A DNA stretch of 64,000 nucleotides. Source: Sphingobacterium nematocida (GTDB lineage Bacteria > Bacteroidota > Bacteroidia > Sphingobacteriales > Sphingobacteriaceae). Position numbers and translations under genes: made by a program. Below are positions 9,314 through 17,095 of this stretch, piece by piece. Every line of letters begins with the position of its first letter. The stretch's first letter is position 1. Location: assembly GCF_900168125.1 (NCBI RefSeq), contig NZ_FUZF01000004.1, positions 124,001-188,000 of the forward strand, in the 5' to 3' direction. Under the pieces are notes generated by a model that saw only the letters and a list, made by a program, of their open reading frames with translations, did not search any database and was not told where the DNA came from.

Positions 9314-9883
9314 ATGAGGAAAGTAATAGCAGCAATGAATATGACGGTCGATGGATTTTGTGATCATACCTCGGGAATTCCTGACGAGGAAATACATCAG
9401 CATTATGCAGATCTGTTGCGAAGTGCAGGTGTCGCTTTATACGGTAGAATAAGTTATCAGCTTATGGAAATTTGGAAGACAGTGCTTTCAAATCCAACTG
9501 GCGATAAGGCTATGGACGATTTTGCGCTTGCCATAGACAGTACCCCTAAGCTTGTTTTTTCGCATACGCTGAAACAGATTGATTGGGAAACCGCAAAATT
9601 AGCTACGCAAGATCTACAGAAAGAGGTTTTACAACTCCGAAGACAATCTGGCAAGGACATTTTTGTGTGTAGCCCGAGTTTGATTGTAGCGTTGACGGGA
9701 CTTAATCTGATAGACGAATATCAACTTTGTATTCATCCTGTTATTGCAGGTGGCGGATTGCCATTATTTAAGAATATTAGCGAGAAAATTAACCTCAAAC
9801 TGATAAAGACCAAAACATTTAGTGCAGGTGCAGTTATACTGTATTATGAGCCTGTCAATGAAAAAAGGAGTGATCCATATTGA
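9314..9883 (+). CDS. Dihydrofolate reductase family protein (RibD C-terminal-like)
   Basis: A 189-residue protein of the bacterial bifunctional deaminase-reductase C-terminal domain family: starts MRKVIAAMNMTVDGFCDH (the conserved SLDGY-like strand), has an ALYGRISYQLM helix and the nucleotide-binding GKDIFVCSPSLIVALTGLNLIDEYQLCIHPVIAGGGLPLF block with the PVIxGGG turn. It should bind NAD(P)H and reduce a small molecule; true folate or riboflavin roles are unlikely because such stand-alone YyaP/YwjB-like proteins are of unknown substrate. Monocistronic. Confidence 0.87.
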   Translation: MRKVIAAMNMTVDGFCDHTSGIPDEEIHQHYADLLRSAGVALYGRISYQLMEIWKTVLSNPTGDKAMDDFALAIDSTPKLVFSHTLKQIDWETAKLATQDLQKEVLQLRRQSGKDIFVCSPSLIVALTGLNLIDEYQLCIHPVIAGGGLPLFKNISEKINLKLIKTKTFSAGAVILYYEPVNEKRSDPY

Positions 9884-10131
9884 AGTATTTCTGTCTCTAT
9901 GGAGTTGTAGGCTGGAGGTGGTCTCTTTGTAAGATTATGCTTCTTTGATTGGAAATATATAGCGTCATTTGTTGTTTTTTTTTTTTATATATTTTAAATA
10001 CTTTGATTATAAGTTGTTTAGTTTTTGTTGTATGATGCTATTGTTTAGTTTTGGATTTCACAATCCGAATACAACTTACACACAATAGCCAGGAAATCCT
10101 TAGTTAAGATACTTCTATCCTACAGCGGGTA
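9884..10131. other. Gene-free stretch before the 11-bp repeat
   Basis: AT-rich, with a run of 13 T near 9980 and no convincing reading frame, RNA or promoter. It leads directly into the tandem repeat array. Confidence 0.6.
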
Positions 10132-10252
10132 GTAGCTCTCTAGTAGCTCTTTGGTACCTCTCTAGTACCTCTCTAGTACCTTTCCGGTACCTTTTCAGTA
10201 CCTTTCCCGTAGCTTTACAGTACCTTTTGGGTAGGTTATTAGTAAGTTACGT
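10132..10252 (+). repeat. Tandem degenerate 11-bp repeat, 11 units in exact register
   Basis: Each unit starts GTA at 10132, 10143, 10154, 10165, 10176, 10187, 10198, 10209, 10220, 10231 and 10242. Typical units are GTACCTCTCTA and GTACCTTTCCG; the first two and the eighth have GTAGC. There are no insertions or deletions, so the period is 11 bp, close to one turn of DNA. The array ends about 130 bp before the start of the short gene at 10383. Confidence 0.9.
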
Positions 10253-10261
10253 TAACCATAA

Positions 10262-10382
10262 ACAATTAATCATTAACAATTATTCTGTCCCTTCCTGCCT
10301 CATTATGTCATATCCTGCCATTTTGGACAGGCTGTTGTCGTTGCCTTTGCACTTTTGATCTGTCAACAAAAAAATAATTATC
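10262..10382 (+). promoter_or_regulatory. Possible sigma-54-like promoter with CTGYCM-type half-sites
   Basis: Upstream of the short gene lie CTGTCC, CTGCCT, TGTCAT and CTGCCA half-sites, then TTGGACA-N5-TTGTC (from about 10322), which has the spacing of a sigma-54 promoter (TTGGCAC-N5-TTGC) but a mismatch at the critical -12 GC. It could be a decayed or divergent site; support is weak. Confidence 0.25.
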
Positions 10383-10763
10383 ATGGCAAAACAAAAAAGT
10401 TTTATCAAAATGCAAGGCAAGGTGGGAGACCTTTCATTCAGTAAGAGCAGAACGCGTCGCTACGAGGTGCGTACACCTGGTGGAGCGGACAAGCAACGGA
10501 TCATGACCGATCCCAATTTTCAACGGACACGGGAGAATATGGCTGAGTTTGGTTCGGCAGCGGCGGTAGCCAAGCTGATCCATACACAGCTCACCAATCT
10601 GCTGTTGTGCCTTGGTGATACTATGTTGAGCAACCGTTCTACCTTTCTTGTGCTCCGTTTCCGTAACAATGATACGCGTCTTAGAAACGAACAATACGGC
10701 AACATTAACAACAATATCGTTGTTGTTTTAATACGTAAAGAAAATCTATACAATATTTTTTAA
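10383..10763 (+). CDS. Short Bacteroidota-specific conserved hypothetical protein, probably C-terminally truncated
   Basis: A 126-residue basic protein starting MAKQKSFIKMQGKVGDLSFSK and containing the IMTDPNFQRTRENMAEFGSAAAVAKLI block. This N-terminal signature (short strand, GDLSF, RI-DPxFxRTRENxxEFG, then AKLLR) belongs to a family widespread in Bacteroidota whose members, as I recall them, run to about 200 residues and have no known function. Here similarity seems to fade after residue 110 (NNDTRLRNEQYGNINN) and the frame stops at 126 in AT-rich sequence, so the gene has likely lost its C-terminal half. It stands alone behind the 11-bp repeat array. Confidence 0.6.
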   Translation: MAKQKSFIKMQGKVGDLSFSKSRTRRYEVRTPGGADKQRIMTDPNFQRTRENMAEFGSAAAVAKLIHTQLTNLLLCLGDTMLSNRSTFLVLRFRNNDTRLRNEQYGNINNNIVVVLIRKENLYNIF

Positions 10764-11436
10764 GTTTCTTTTTGTTAGGTTTTTAACTGTTTTATTATAA
10801 TCTTTTAGTTTAATATTGGGAGTCCGAGAATCTATAAAAATAGAGGTAAGGGTTTTTGTCGTTCCTGTAGATTTTAAAAGTATCGGCGCTAGTTTTGTTT
10901 TATAGTAAAGTGTTAACTGGCTTATTGTTAGTGTATTAAAACAGAGGTAGAGGGGGCAAGAGTCTGATGTGTAAAGAACTGAGAAGCCCACAGAGCACGG
11001 TTGGAGACTCGGTCGAGTTAATTTCATCACCTTTTGTTTTCCAAATTAAATTCTGTATGTTCCATTTGTGTTTTTATAAGCTTTTATTATCAGGTTGTTA
11101 TAGTGTTTTATATTAATTAATTCTTTGTGTAGTGTGTAGGCTTGATTACTGCGTATTGCAATAATCGATTGAAACGAAAAGCCGCCGAAAAGGCGCGTGT
11201 ATAGAACAGATTGGAGAGGTGAGGAATTGGGCGTGCTTCTTTTTTTGTTATGATTAGTTTTCTCCAGATTAGATAGGGGGAAGTTGCTTATATCAAGGGA
11301 AAGGCTTCGGAGCAAAACATCGGGGATTGGAAACGATGGACGACAAAATTGGGATAGAGAAAATAGCAGTGGTTAAAAGATGTCTACGGAGAAGGGAGAT
11401 TGGATCTGCTATCGGTAATGCTTAATACATAGGAGA
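10764..11436. other. Gene-free stretch of about 670 bp
   Basis: Both strands show only short or low-quality frames; two open minus-strand frames (10746-11030 and 11046-11315) have no recognisable family, no good start context and compositional features of chance frames. It might include the eroded 3' part of the preceding gene, but I cannot align anything to it. Confidence 0.5.
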
Positions 11437-11475
11437 TAACATGAGTCGAGTAATTCTTCTAATCGACTCATGTTA
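11437..11475 (-). terminator. Long hairpin after msrAB without T tract
   Basis: A 13-bp perfect stem (11437-11449 with 11463-11475; arm TAACATGAGTCGA) begins 17 bases beyond the msrAB stop. No T run follows on either strand, so it may be an RNA-stabilising hairpin or a weak terminator. Confidence 0.5.
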
Positions 11476-11491
11476 GAAATATAAGGATATA

Positions 11492-12589
11492 CTACTTCTT
11501 GTCCAGTAGTTGTATGTATTTTTCGTAACCTGCTTCCTTCATTTTTTCTTTAGGAATAAACTTAAGCGAAGCACTGTTTATGCAGTAGCGAAGACCTCCT
11601 TTATCTACGGGACCGTCTTCAAATACATGGCCAAGGTGAGCGTCTCCGGTCTTGCTTCGTACTTCGATGCGGCGCATTCCGTGAGAGTTGTCGGAGATCT
11701 CTTCAATCAGATTTTCACTGATTGGCTTGGAGAAAGCTGGCCATCCGCAGCCGGCATCAAATTTATCGGTAGAGATAAACAAAGGTTCTCCTGTCGTAAT
11801 ATCTACGTAAATGCCTTCTCGAAACTCTTGGTCGTATTCATTGCTAAAAGGACGCTCGGTGGCATTATGCTGCGTTACCTCATACTGAAGTGGTGTGAGT
11901 GTTTTTTTTAAGGTCTCTTTGTCTGCCTTTTTATAAGTTGCAGCTGGGGCCGGGTTAGCCTTTCGAGCTATTTCAAAGAGACTGGGACCGATATGGCAGT
12001 ATCCGCCTGGGTTTTTGTCTAAATATTTTTGGTGATACGTCTCTGCGTCGTAGTAGTTATACAATGGTTCTACCTCTACGACAATCTCGGCATGGTATTG
12101 CTTCTTTAGCTCCGATAGACGCTCCTCGATAACAGGTATATCTGCAGTGTTGGTATAGTATATTCCGGTACGGTACTGTGTACCTACATCATTTCCTTGT
12201 TTGTTGAGCGTGGTAGGGTCGATGGTTTTAAAGAAAAGATCGATTAAGAGTTTGAGATCGATGACTGCTGGGTCATAGTTTACCTTTACGGTCTCAGCAA
12301 ACCCCGTATTACCAGTGCAGACCTCCGTATAAGATGGGTTTTCGGTATCACCATTGGCGTAGCCCACCTCAGTTGATGTAACGCCCCGTACCTGTTTAAA
12401 AAAATGCTCAGTACCCCAAAAACAGCCGCCTGCAAAATATATGATCCGATTGTGTGGGTTTGTAGTATCTGTCGTGTCCATAGTATGTTGTTTTGTCGAT
12501 TTCAAATCTGATGTTTTCTGCGAAAAGCCGATCTGGCTAAGTAAAAATATGCCTATAGCGAGCGCAGTAAGTGCTAATATCTGCTTCAT
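11492..12589 (-). CDS. msrAB: Secreted bifunctional methionine sulfoxide reductase MsrAB
   Basis: A 365-residue fusion that repairs both stereoisomers of oxidised methionine. A signal peptide (residues 1-23) is followed by the MsrA domain with catalytic Cys56 in GGCFWG and the YHQKYL segment, then the MsrB domain with [11 protein letters not shown] and catalytic Cys336 in RYCINSASL. The MsrB part lacks the CxxC pairs that bind structural zinc, so it belongs to the zinc-free class. Export implies protection of envelope proteins in the periplasm. It is monocistronic and convergent with nothing nearby. Confidence 0.95.
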   Translation of the reverse strand: MKQILALTALAIGIFLLSQIGFSQKTSDLKSTKQHTMDTTDTTNPHNRIIYFAGGCFWGTEHFFKQVRGVTSTEVGYANGDTENPSYTEVCTGNTGFAETVKVNYDPAVIDLKLLIDLFFKTIDPTTLNKQGNDVGTQYRTGIYYTNTADIPVIEERLSELKKQYHAEIVVEVEPLYNYYDAETYHQKYLDKNPGGYCHIGPSLFEIARKANPAPAATYKKADKETLKKTLTPLQYEVTQHNATERPFSNEYDQEFREGIYVDITTGEPLFISTDKFDAGCGWPAFSKPISENLIEEISDNSHGMRRIEVRSKTGDAHLGHVFEDGPVDKGGLRYCINSASLKFIPKEKMKEAGYEKYIQLLDKK

Positions 12590-12798
12590 TTTTTATTTCT
12601 CTTTCCATAAGAGCATAATTGATCTTACGCTATTTGATCTACAAAGATAATGCCTTGCTAGCTGTTATTTGCTAAAAAAGCTTTATGAATGATCATTGTG
12701 TGCTCTTTTTACAATAGGAAGACGAATATGGTCTGAGCATCACGAGGTGAGCCCGAAAAGGAACAAATTATCTAGATTAAATTTTAAAAAGGGTTGCT

Positions 12799-13980
12799 TT
12801 AAGCTTCAAATGCCTGTCTAAAGTCGCCAATGAGATCATCTATATGTTCTATTCCTACAGAGATACGGAGCATACCACGGTTTATTCCCGCTGTTTTTTT
12901 CTGTTGATTGGAATGATGGCTACCCCACATGCTCGCTGGGTGTACGATAAGAGATTCTACGCCACCAAGACTTGCTGCATTTGCAAACACTTTTAGATTT
13001 TTGAGAATATTTTGTGCGCGATTATATTGTTCGTCTTCGGTAGAGCCTGCAACTTCGATGCATAGCATGCCAGTAAAGCCCTTCATTTGTCTACGTGCGA
13101 GTTCGTGCTGTGGATGGGTGGGAAGTCCGGTGTAGATGACGGATTTTATGTGGTTGTTTTGGGACAGCCATTTGGCAAGCTGTAGTGCGTTTTCATTGAT
13201 CTGGTGTACGCGCAGGGCTAAGGTCTTTAGTCCACGAAGGAGTAACCAGGAGTCAAATGGGCTAAGGCTGGCTCCCAATACTAACGATCGTCGCCAGACT
13301 TTATGAATATAATCCTTAGTACCACATACAGCACCTGCCGTCAAATCGGAATGTCCGCCTAGATATTTGGTTGCACTATGTACGATGACATCTATGCCAA
13401 ATTCGGCAGGCACTTGATTGATGGGTGATGCAAAGGTATTGTCTACCATGGTCGTAATACCCTTTTCATGGCCTAGTCGACCGATGAAGGCAAGGTCGGT
13501 GATGTCTAGATTTGGATTGGATGGTGTTTCAATATAGATTAGTCGTGTATTGGTGCGGATTGCCTCGCTAAAAGATATATTATCTGTCTGGTCTATCTGT
13601 GTGATATCTACATCGTAATCTTTTAGAAACTCTTTTAGAAATAGGGAAGCACCGGAATAATGGGATTGCTGTGCAATAATATGGTCACCCGATTTGACTA
13701 CGGCTAATATAGCGGTGCTGATCGCGGCCATTCCGGTAGCTAGTACTAGCGCATCTTCTGTTTTCTCAAGTGAAGCTAATATGGCGGCAACCTGACTGTT
13801 GGTAGGATTGCCATGACGATGGTAAAATTCGGGATGTTTCGTTTCGGTTGCTGCTATAACGTATTCATCTAGATTGTCACTAGCTAGATAGGTGGAGGTT
13901 TGAAATATAGGAGTCACTACGGCACTGGTTTGGTTATATTCTTTGCCGATATGTATACTGTTTGTTTCTAATCTTGACAT
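12799..13980 (-). CDS. Cys/Met metabolism PLP-dependent enzyme (cystathionine gamma-synthase/gamma-lyase type)
   Basis: A 393-residue fold-type I aminotransferase-like enzyme of the trans-sulfuration family. The PLP lysine is K205 in HSATKYLGGHSD; D180 in DNTFASP contacts the pyridine nitrogen; YHRHGNPT near residue 53 and SHYSG at 106 bind phosphate. Family members make or cleave cystathionine, or cleave methionine; discrimination among metB, mccB and mgl is not possible by eye. The upstream palindrome at 14021-14039 is 41 bp before the start and may control it. A gap of 209 bp separates it from msrAB, so the two sulfur genes are neighbours rather than one tight operon. Confidence 0.88.
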   Translation of the reverse strand: MSRLETNSIHIGKEYNQTSAVVTPIFQTSTYLASDNLDEYVIAATETKHPEFYHRHGNPTNSQVAAILASLEKTEDALVLATGMAAISTAILAVVKSGDHIIAQQSHYSGASLFLKEFLKDYDVDITQIDQTDNISFSEAIRTNTRLIYIETPSNPNLDITDLAFIGRLGHEKGITTMVDNTFASPINQVPAEFGIDVIVHSATKYLGGHSDLTAGAVCGTKDYIHKVWRRSLVLGASLSPFDSWLLLRGLKTLALRVHQINENALQLAKWLSQNNHIKSVIYTGLPTHPQHELARRQMKGFTGMLCIEVAGSTEDEQYNRAQNILKNLKVFANAASLGGVESLIVHPASMWGSHHSNQQKKTAGINRGMLRISVGIEHIDDLIGDFRQAFEA

Positions 13981-14326
13981 GGTGGATCCGATTTTATAAT
14001 TCTAATGTACGAATAATCTATTAATCTAGTGTAGATTAAGAAGCATTTATTACATGTGCTGATTTAATCCTTTTTATTAGCTTTTTTTGTTCGTATTATT
14101 TTGTACCGTATGGTTTGAATAATTTGGGTTATGAAAAGCTAGGCATACTATGTAATTAGTTATATTTCCTCTATAAAAGAATCTAAATGGATGAGGAGAG
14201 CTACAAAATTCGCTTTTATATTACGACGCAATCATATTGCGTGTAAGGTCGAATTTGTGTAGGTTTGTGTAGGTAAGACGCTAGCGAACATAGCGTAAAA
14301 GGTGTTTAATTTTTAATCAGAAAGTG
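13981..14326. promoter_or_regulatory. Divergent regulatory region with two inverted repeats and a 10-bp direct repeat
   Basis: The gap between the PLP enzyme and the alcohol dehydrogenase holds TTAATCTA-GTG-TAGATTAA (14021-14039), ACGCAAT-CAT-ATTGCGT (14226-14242) and two adjacent copies of TTTGTGTAGG (14254-14273). The first lies near the minus-strand gene, the others near the plus-strand gene. All are candidate protein-binding sites; no riboswitch fold was recognised. Confidence 0.45.
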
Positions 14327-15382
14327 ATGATAAAATCAAAAGGTTATGCCGCTAAGGATAGTAATTCGAAACTGGAGTATTGGGAGTTCGAAAGAAGAGA
14401 GCTTGGTGCCAACGATGTGTTGATAGATATCTTGTATAGTGGGATCTGTCACTCGGATATCCATCAGGTGCGCGATGAGTGGGGAGGTACGCAGTATCCG
14501 ATTGTCCCGGGCCATGAGATTGTAGGACGTATAAGTTCTGTAGGGACTGCTGTGACTAAATTCAAAAAAGGTGATCTTGCTGGAGTAGGTTGTATGGTGG
14601 CATCTTGTGGGCAGTGTGAAAACTGTAAGTCGGACCAGCAGCAGTTCTGCTTGGAAAAGAAAACGGTATGGACATATAACAGTAAAGATGTTATGCATGA
14701 TCATACTTTTACATTTGGAGGTTATAGCAGTAATATTGTGGTAGATGCTGATTTTGTGCTGCATATACCACCATCTTTAGATATTAAGAAAGTTGCTCCT
14801 CTACTTTGCGCGGGAATCACGACATATTCGCCGTTAAAAAGGTGGAATGTGAAAGAAGGCCATCGTGTAGGTGTATTGGGATTAGGCGGATTAGGGCATA
14901 TGGCTGTCAAAATCGCAGTAGCTATGGGAGCTGAAGTGACTATGATTAGTCATTCGCCTCGTAAAAAAGCTGATGCTACGCTGCTCGGGGCACAGCACTT
15001 CTTAAATACGAATGACCCTGAAGATATAACAGGGTTTTTAGGCTATTTTGATTTTATTATTGATACGGTGTCTGTGCCGCACGATTATAATATTTATCTG
15101 AATTTGCTGAAAACTCGAGGGGTGCATATTTGTGTAGGTATCCCTGCTTCTCCTATGGAGATTGACGGTCGTTCTATCATGGGGGGAAATAAAATATTAA
15201 CAGCGTCGAGTATAGGAGGGATACAAGAGACGCAAGATATGCTTAACTTTTGTGCCCAACATAATATTCTTCCTGAGACGGAAATGATTGACATCGAGTA
15301 TGTAAATGAAGCTTATCAACGCGTGTTGGATAGTGATGTGAAATATAGATTTGTTATTGATATGACCTCAATAGATGGATAA
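14327..15382 (+). CDS. Zinc-dependent NAD(P) alcohol dehydrogenase (cinnamyl-alcohol dehydrogenase-like, YahK/AdhA type)
   Basis: A roughly 351-residue medium-chain dehydrogenase. Catalytic zinc ligands are in SGICHSD and PGHEIVG; the structural zinc is held by the four-cysteine lobe CGQCENCKSDQQQFC; the cofactor site is GVLGLGGLGHMAVKIA. The family reduces aldehydes such as cinnamaldehyde or interconverts short alcohols. I place the start at the ATG at 14327; a GTG three bases earlier is the only other option. It ends before a strong plus-strand terminator and is monocistronic. Confidence 0.92.
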   Translation: MIKSKGYAAKDSNSKLEYWEFERRELGANDVLIDILYSGICHSDIHQVRDEWGGTQYPIVPGHEIVGRISSVGTAVTKFKKGDLAGVGCMVASCGQCENCKSDQQQFCLEKKTVWTYNSKDVMHDHTFTFGGYSSNIVVDADFVLHIPPSLDIKKVAPLLCAGITTYSPLKRWNVKEGHRVGVLGLGGLGHMAVKIAVAMGAEVTMISHSPRKKADATLLGAQHFLNTNDPEDITGFLGYFDFIIDTVSVPHDYNIYLNLLKTRGVHICVGIPASPMEIDGRSIMGGNKILTASSIGGIQETQDMLNFCAQHNILPETEMIDIEYVNEAYQRVLDSDVKYRFVIDMTSIDG

Positions 15383-15427
15383 GTACCATTGATAACCACT
15401 GGGGTTGATTATCCGTTATATAATGAT

Positions 15428-15467
15428 AACGCGTTCCGAATGAATTCGGAACGCGTTTTTTTTTTTT
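15428..15467 (+). terminator. Strong intrinsic terminator of the alcohol dehydrogenase gene
   Basis: A 13-bp perfect stem (15428-15440 with 15445-15457) is followed by ten or more T on the plus strand. The core arm AACGCGTTCC matches the hairpin at 4009-4040. Confidence 0.92.
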
Positions 15468-15490
15468 GCCTTTTAGCCAAAGGTTTTCCA

Positions 15491-16036
15491 CTATTCTTTT
15501 TGCCATTTTTCAAATAGGAAAAACATGGCTCCTATAGCTACGGCTCCGATAGAAAGATATGTGTTTAATGTATGGAGTCCATCCGAAGTCTTCCCTGTTT
15601 TTTGACGATAAGATTTGACTACCTCGAAGGATGTTGACTGATTTGCAATTGAAGATTCCTGTTTTTCGGATTTAAGTTGTGTTGGTGTTCGCCAGGTGTC
15701 ATAAGGTCTCGGACGAAAGTTAATACAGATCGCTAGTAGCTTGTAGATGTCTTCTGACGGATTGGATGTAATGCCCGATACATAGTTTTTTAACGGCCTT
15801 AGTTTGTCAAGGTCCATCAAACTGAGCTGATGGAGTACTATATCATAATCCGTTGAGCATGATAGAAATCTTCCAACGGTCTTGTTATCCCCCGGAATGG
15901 GGTCTTCTGATAACCGCTGTTTTATCAGTTTACGAAGTTTACCTGTTGACGGATTCTGTAATTCAATAGGTAATCCTCCTACACGTTTTTGTTCTAAAAA
16001 ATATGCGACTACTTCGCTCTTAAATTGCTCAAACAT
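15491..16036 (-). CDS. Hypothetical protein with C-terminal membrane anchor
   Basis: A 181-residue protein not recognised. Residues 1-110 are helical and charged (MFEQFKSEVVAYFLEQKRVGG at the start), then a hydrophilic linker rich in Ser/Gln/Lys (about 115-150), and a single C-terminal transmembrane helix (about 157-176, LSIGAVAIGAMFFLFEKW), so the bulk should face the cytoplasm as a tail-anchored protein. It points away from the repeat-peptide gene across a 400-bp gap, which may make it part of the same accessory locus. No function is proposed. Confidence 0.7.
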   Translation of the reverse strand: MFEQFKSEVVAYFLEQKRVGGLPIELQNPSTGKLRKLIKQRLSEDPIPGDNKTVGRFLSCSTDYDIVLHQLSLMDLDKLRPLKNYVSGITSNPSEDIYKLLAICINFRPRPYDTWRTPTQLKSEKQESSIANQSTSFEVVKSYRQKTGKTSDGLHTLNTYLSIGAVAIGAMFFLFEKWQKE

Positions 16037-16437
16037 AAACCAAAATTAATGGAGTATGGCTGTTTAAAATTACGGGAAACCGTAAAAAATCAATGAATAA
16101 TATAAGCTAAAATGGTTCCGTATCCTTGGAATTTTTTGAATTCGACGGCACTATTGGAATTAATGGTGGAATAAAAGGTACGATTGGAATTACCATTAAA
16201 TCAGGGGTTAAACTATGCTAGGTTTGCTCTCAGAATCTGGTCTAGGGGTCGCCACGATATTGTTGTGATCTAAAAAAAGATAAGATACTATCGAGAAGAT
16301 ATTGCAGGAACTGTTTGCCGGTTTGGGAAGCAGCATATAGCTCCCGCAATGGACACTCCCACTTCCCAAAAAAATCAGAAGGCCTTCTGAAAACAATGTA
16401 GTATTCCGGTGCGCGATGCATCGGAGCTACCCAGTTT
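16037..16437. promoter_or_regulatory. Intergenic region with 16-bp perfect palindrome upstream of the repeat-peptide gene
   Basis: The region has no credible gene. At 16375-16390 is the perfect palindrome TCAGAAGGCCTTCTGA, about 50-70 bp before the peptide start, and at 16414-16423 a second one, CGATGCATCG. A short GAAA-loop hairpin lies at 16070-16085 next to the opposing gene. The long palindrome is a good operator candidate, perhaps for the response regulator of this locus (inference). Confidence 0.45.
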
Positions 16438-16941
16438 TTGACTTTTAATTTTTTTAAAATGTGGGTATTAACCTTAGCGCTACTAGCAGGTAGCTCCTTG
16501 AATAATAGTGTGATTTCTAGTTGTCCTAATACAACTGCACAGGCCGTTTATCAGTCGCATCCTGAAAGTGAAATAGGGAAAGTGAAAAGTATTGTAAGGC
16601 CCATTCCTCCAGTGATTCGTATGGCAAATATTGACCAAGAAGGTGGTACAGGCGGAGATAAGGGCGGGACACGTCCCCCAGTGAAACCGTTGAAAATGTA
16701 CTGCTATGTTGACCAAGAAGGTGGTACAGGCGGAGATAAGGGCGGGACACGTCCCCCAGTGAAACCGTTGAAAATGTACGGCTATGTTGACCAAGAAGGT
16801 GGTACAGGCGGAGATAAGGGCGGGACACGTCCCCCAGTGAAACCGTTGAAAATGTACAGCTATGTTGACCAAGAAGGTGGTACAGGCGGAGATAAGGGCG
16901 GGACACGTCCCCCAGTAAAACCGTTGAAAATGTATTGTTAA
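16438..16941 (+). CDS. Secreted protein of four near-identical 26-residue repeats (candidate peptide precursor)
   Basis: The product is 167 residues from a TTG at 16438 or 160 from the ATG at 16459; the TTG start adds a Lys ahead of the hydrophobic MWVLTLALLAG core and the neighbouring kinases also use TTG, so I prefer it. After the signal sequence and a linker of about 45 residues come four repeats with core DQEGGTGGDKGGTRPP followed by VKPLKMY and one variable residue (Cys, Gly, Ser, Cys). Repeats are rich in Gly, Pro and Lys and look unstructured. No homology is recognised. Its position before TPR-sensor kinases and a response regulator suggests a secreted signal, adhesin or surface repeat protein; function unproven. 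Confidence 0.75.
   Translation: MTFNFFKMWVLTLALLAGSSLNNSVISSCPNTTAQAVYQSHPESEIGKVKSIVRPIPPVIRMANIDQEGGTGGDKGGTRPPVKPLKMYCYVDQEGGTGGDKGGTRPPVKPLKMYGYVDQEGGTGGDKGGTRPPVKPLKMYSYVDQEGGTGGDKGGTRPPVKPLKMYC
16633..16940 (+). repeat. Four tandem 78-bp direct repeats within the peptide gene
   Basis: Units begin at 16633, 16711, 16789 and 16867 and are almost identical. Nearly all differences fall in one codon: TGC, GGC, AGC and TGT after ATG TAC/TAT. One synonymous change (GTG to GTA) occurs in unit four. The last unit ends at the stop codon. Exact periodicity keeps all antisense frames open, producing false long frames on the other strand. Confidence 0.97.
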
Positions 16942-16973
16942 CTATGAAATAGATTTGTGTAGAGGTATAACGA

Positions 16974-17003
16974 AATAAAAGGGGGATTCGTCTCCCTTTT
17001 ATT
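16974..17003 (+). terminator. Hairpin with TTCG loop after the repeat-peptide gene
   Basis: A 13-bp stem (16974-16986 with 17091-like arm at 16991-17003, one G-T pair) closed by TTCG, with TTTT within the 3' arm. It separates the peptide transcript from the kinase copies. Confidence 0.7.
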
Positions 17004-17095
17004 GGTAAAGGTGCTGTGGTTGATAACGAGATCACGTTATTCGATTCTGAATCGTATAAATAGTGTCTTTTTAGTATCTTGATCAAAAAAAAAAA

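Noticed and set aside
10132..10252. Possible CRISPR or minisatellite coding repeat
   Set aside because: An 11-bp period is too short for CRISPR, there are no spacers, and the period is not a multiple of three.
10746..11315. Two minus-strand frames of 94 and 89 codons
   Set aside because: No recognisable family or good start, and low-complexity composition typical of chance frames in AT-rich DNA.
13981..14100. SAM riboswitch before the Cys/Met PLP enzyme
   Set aside because: Only a simple palindrome is present; no known SAM riboswitch core could be recognised by eye.
16633..16940. Possible CRISPR array
   Set aside because: Units are contiguous, without unique spacers, and are part of one protein frame.
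16483..17086. Long minus-strand frames of 129 and 186 codons across the 78-bp repeats
   Set aside because: The repeat length is a multiple of three, so antisense frames stay open by periodicity; the plus-strand frame has the signal peptide and the stop exactly at the repeat end.
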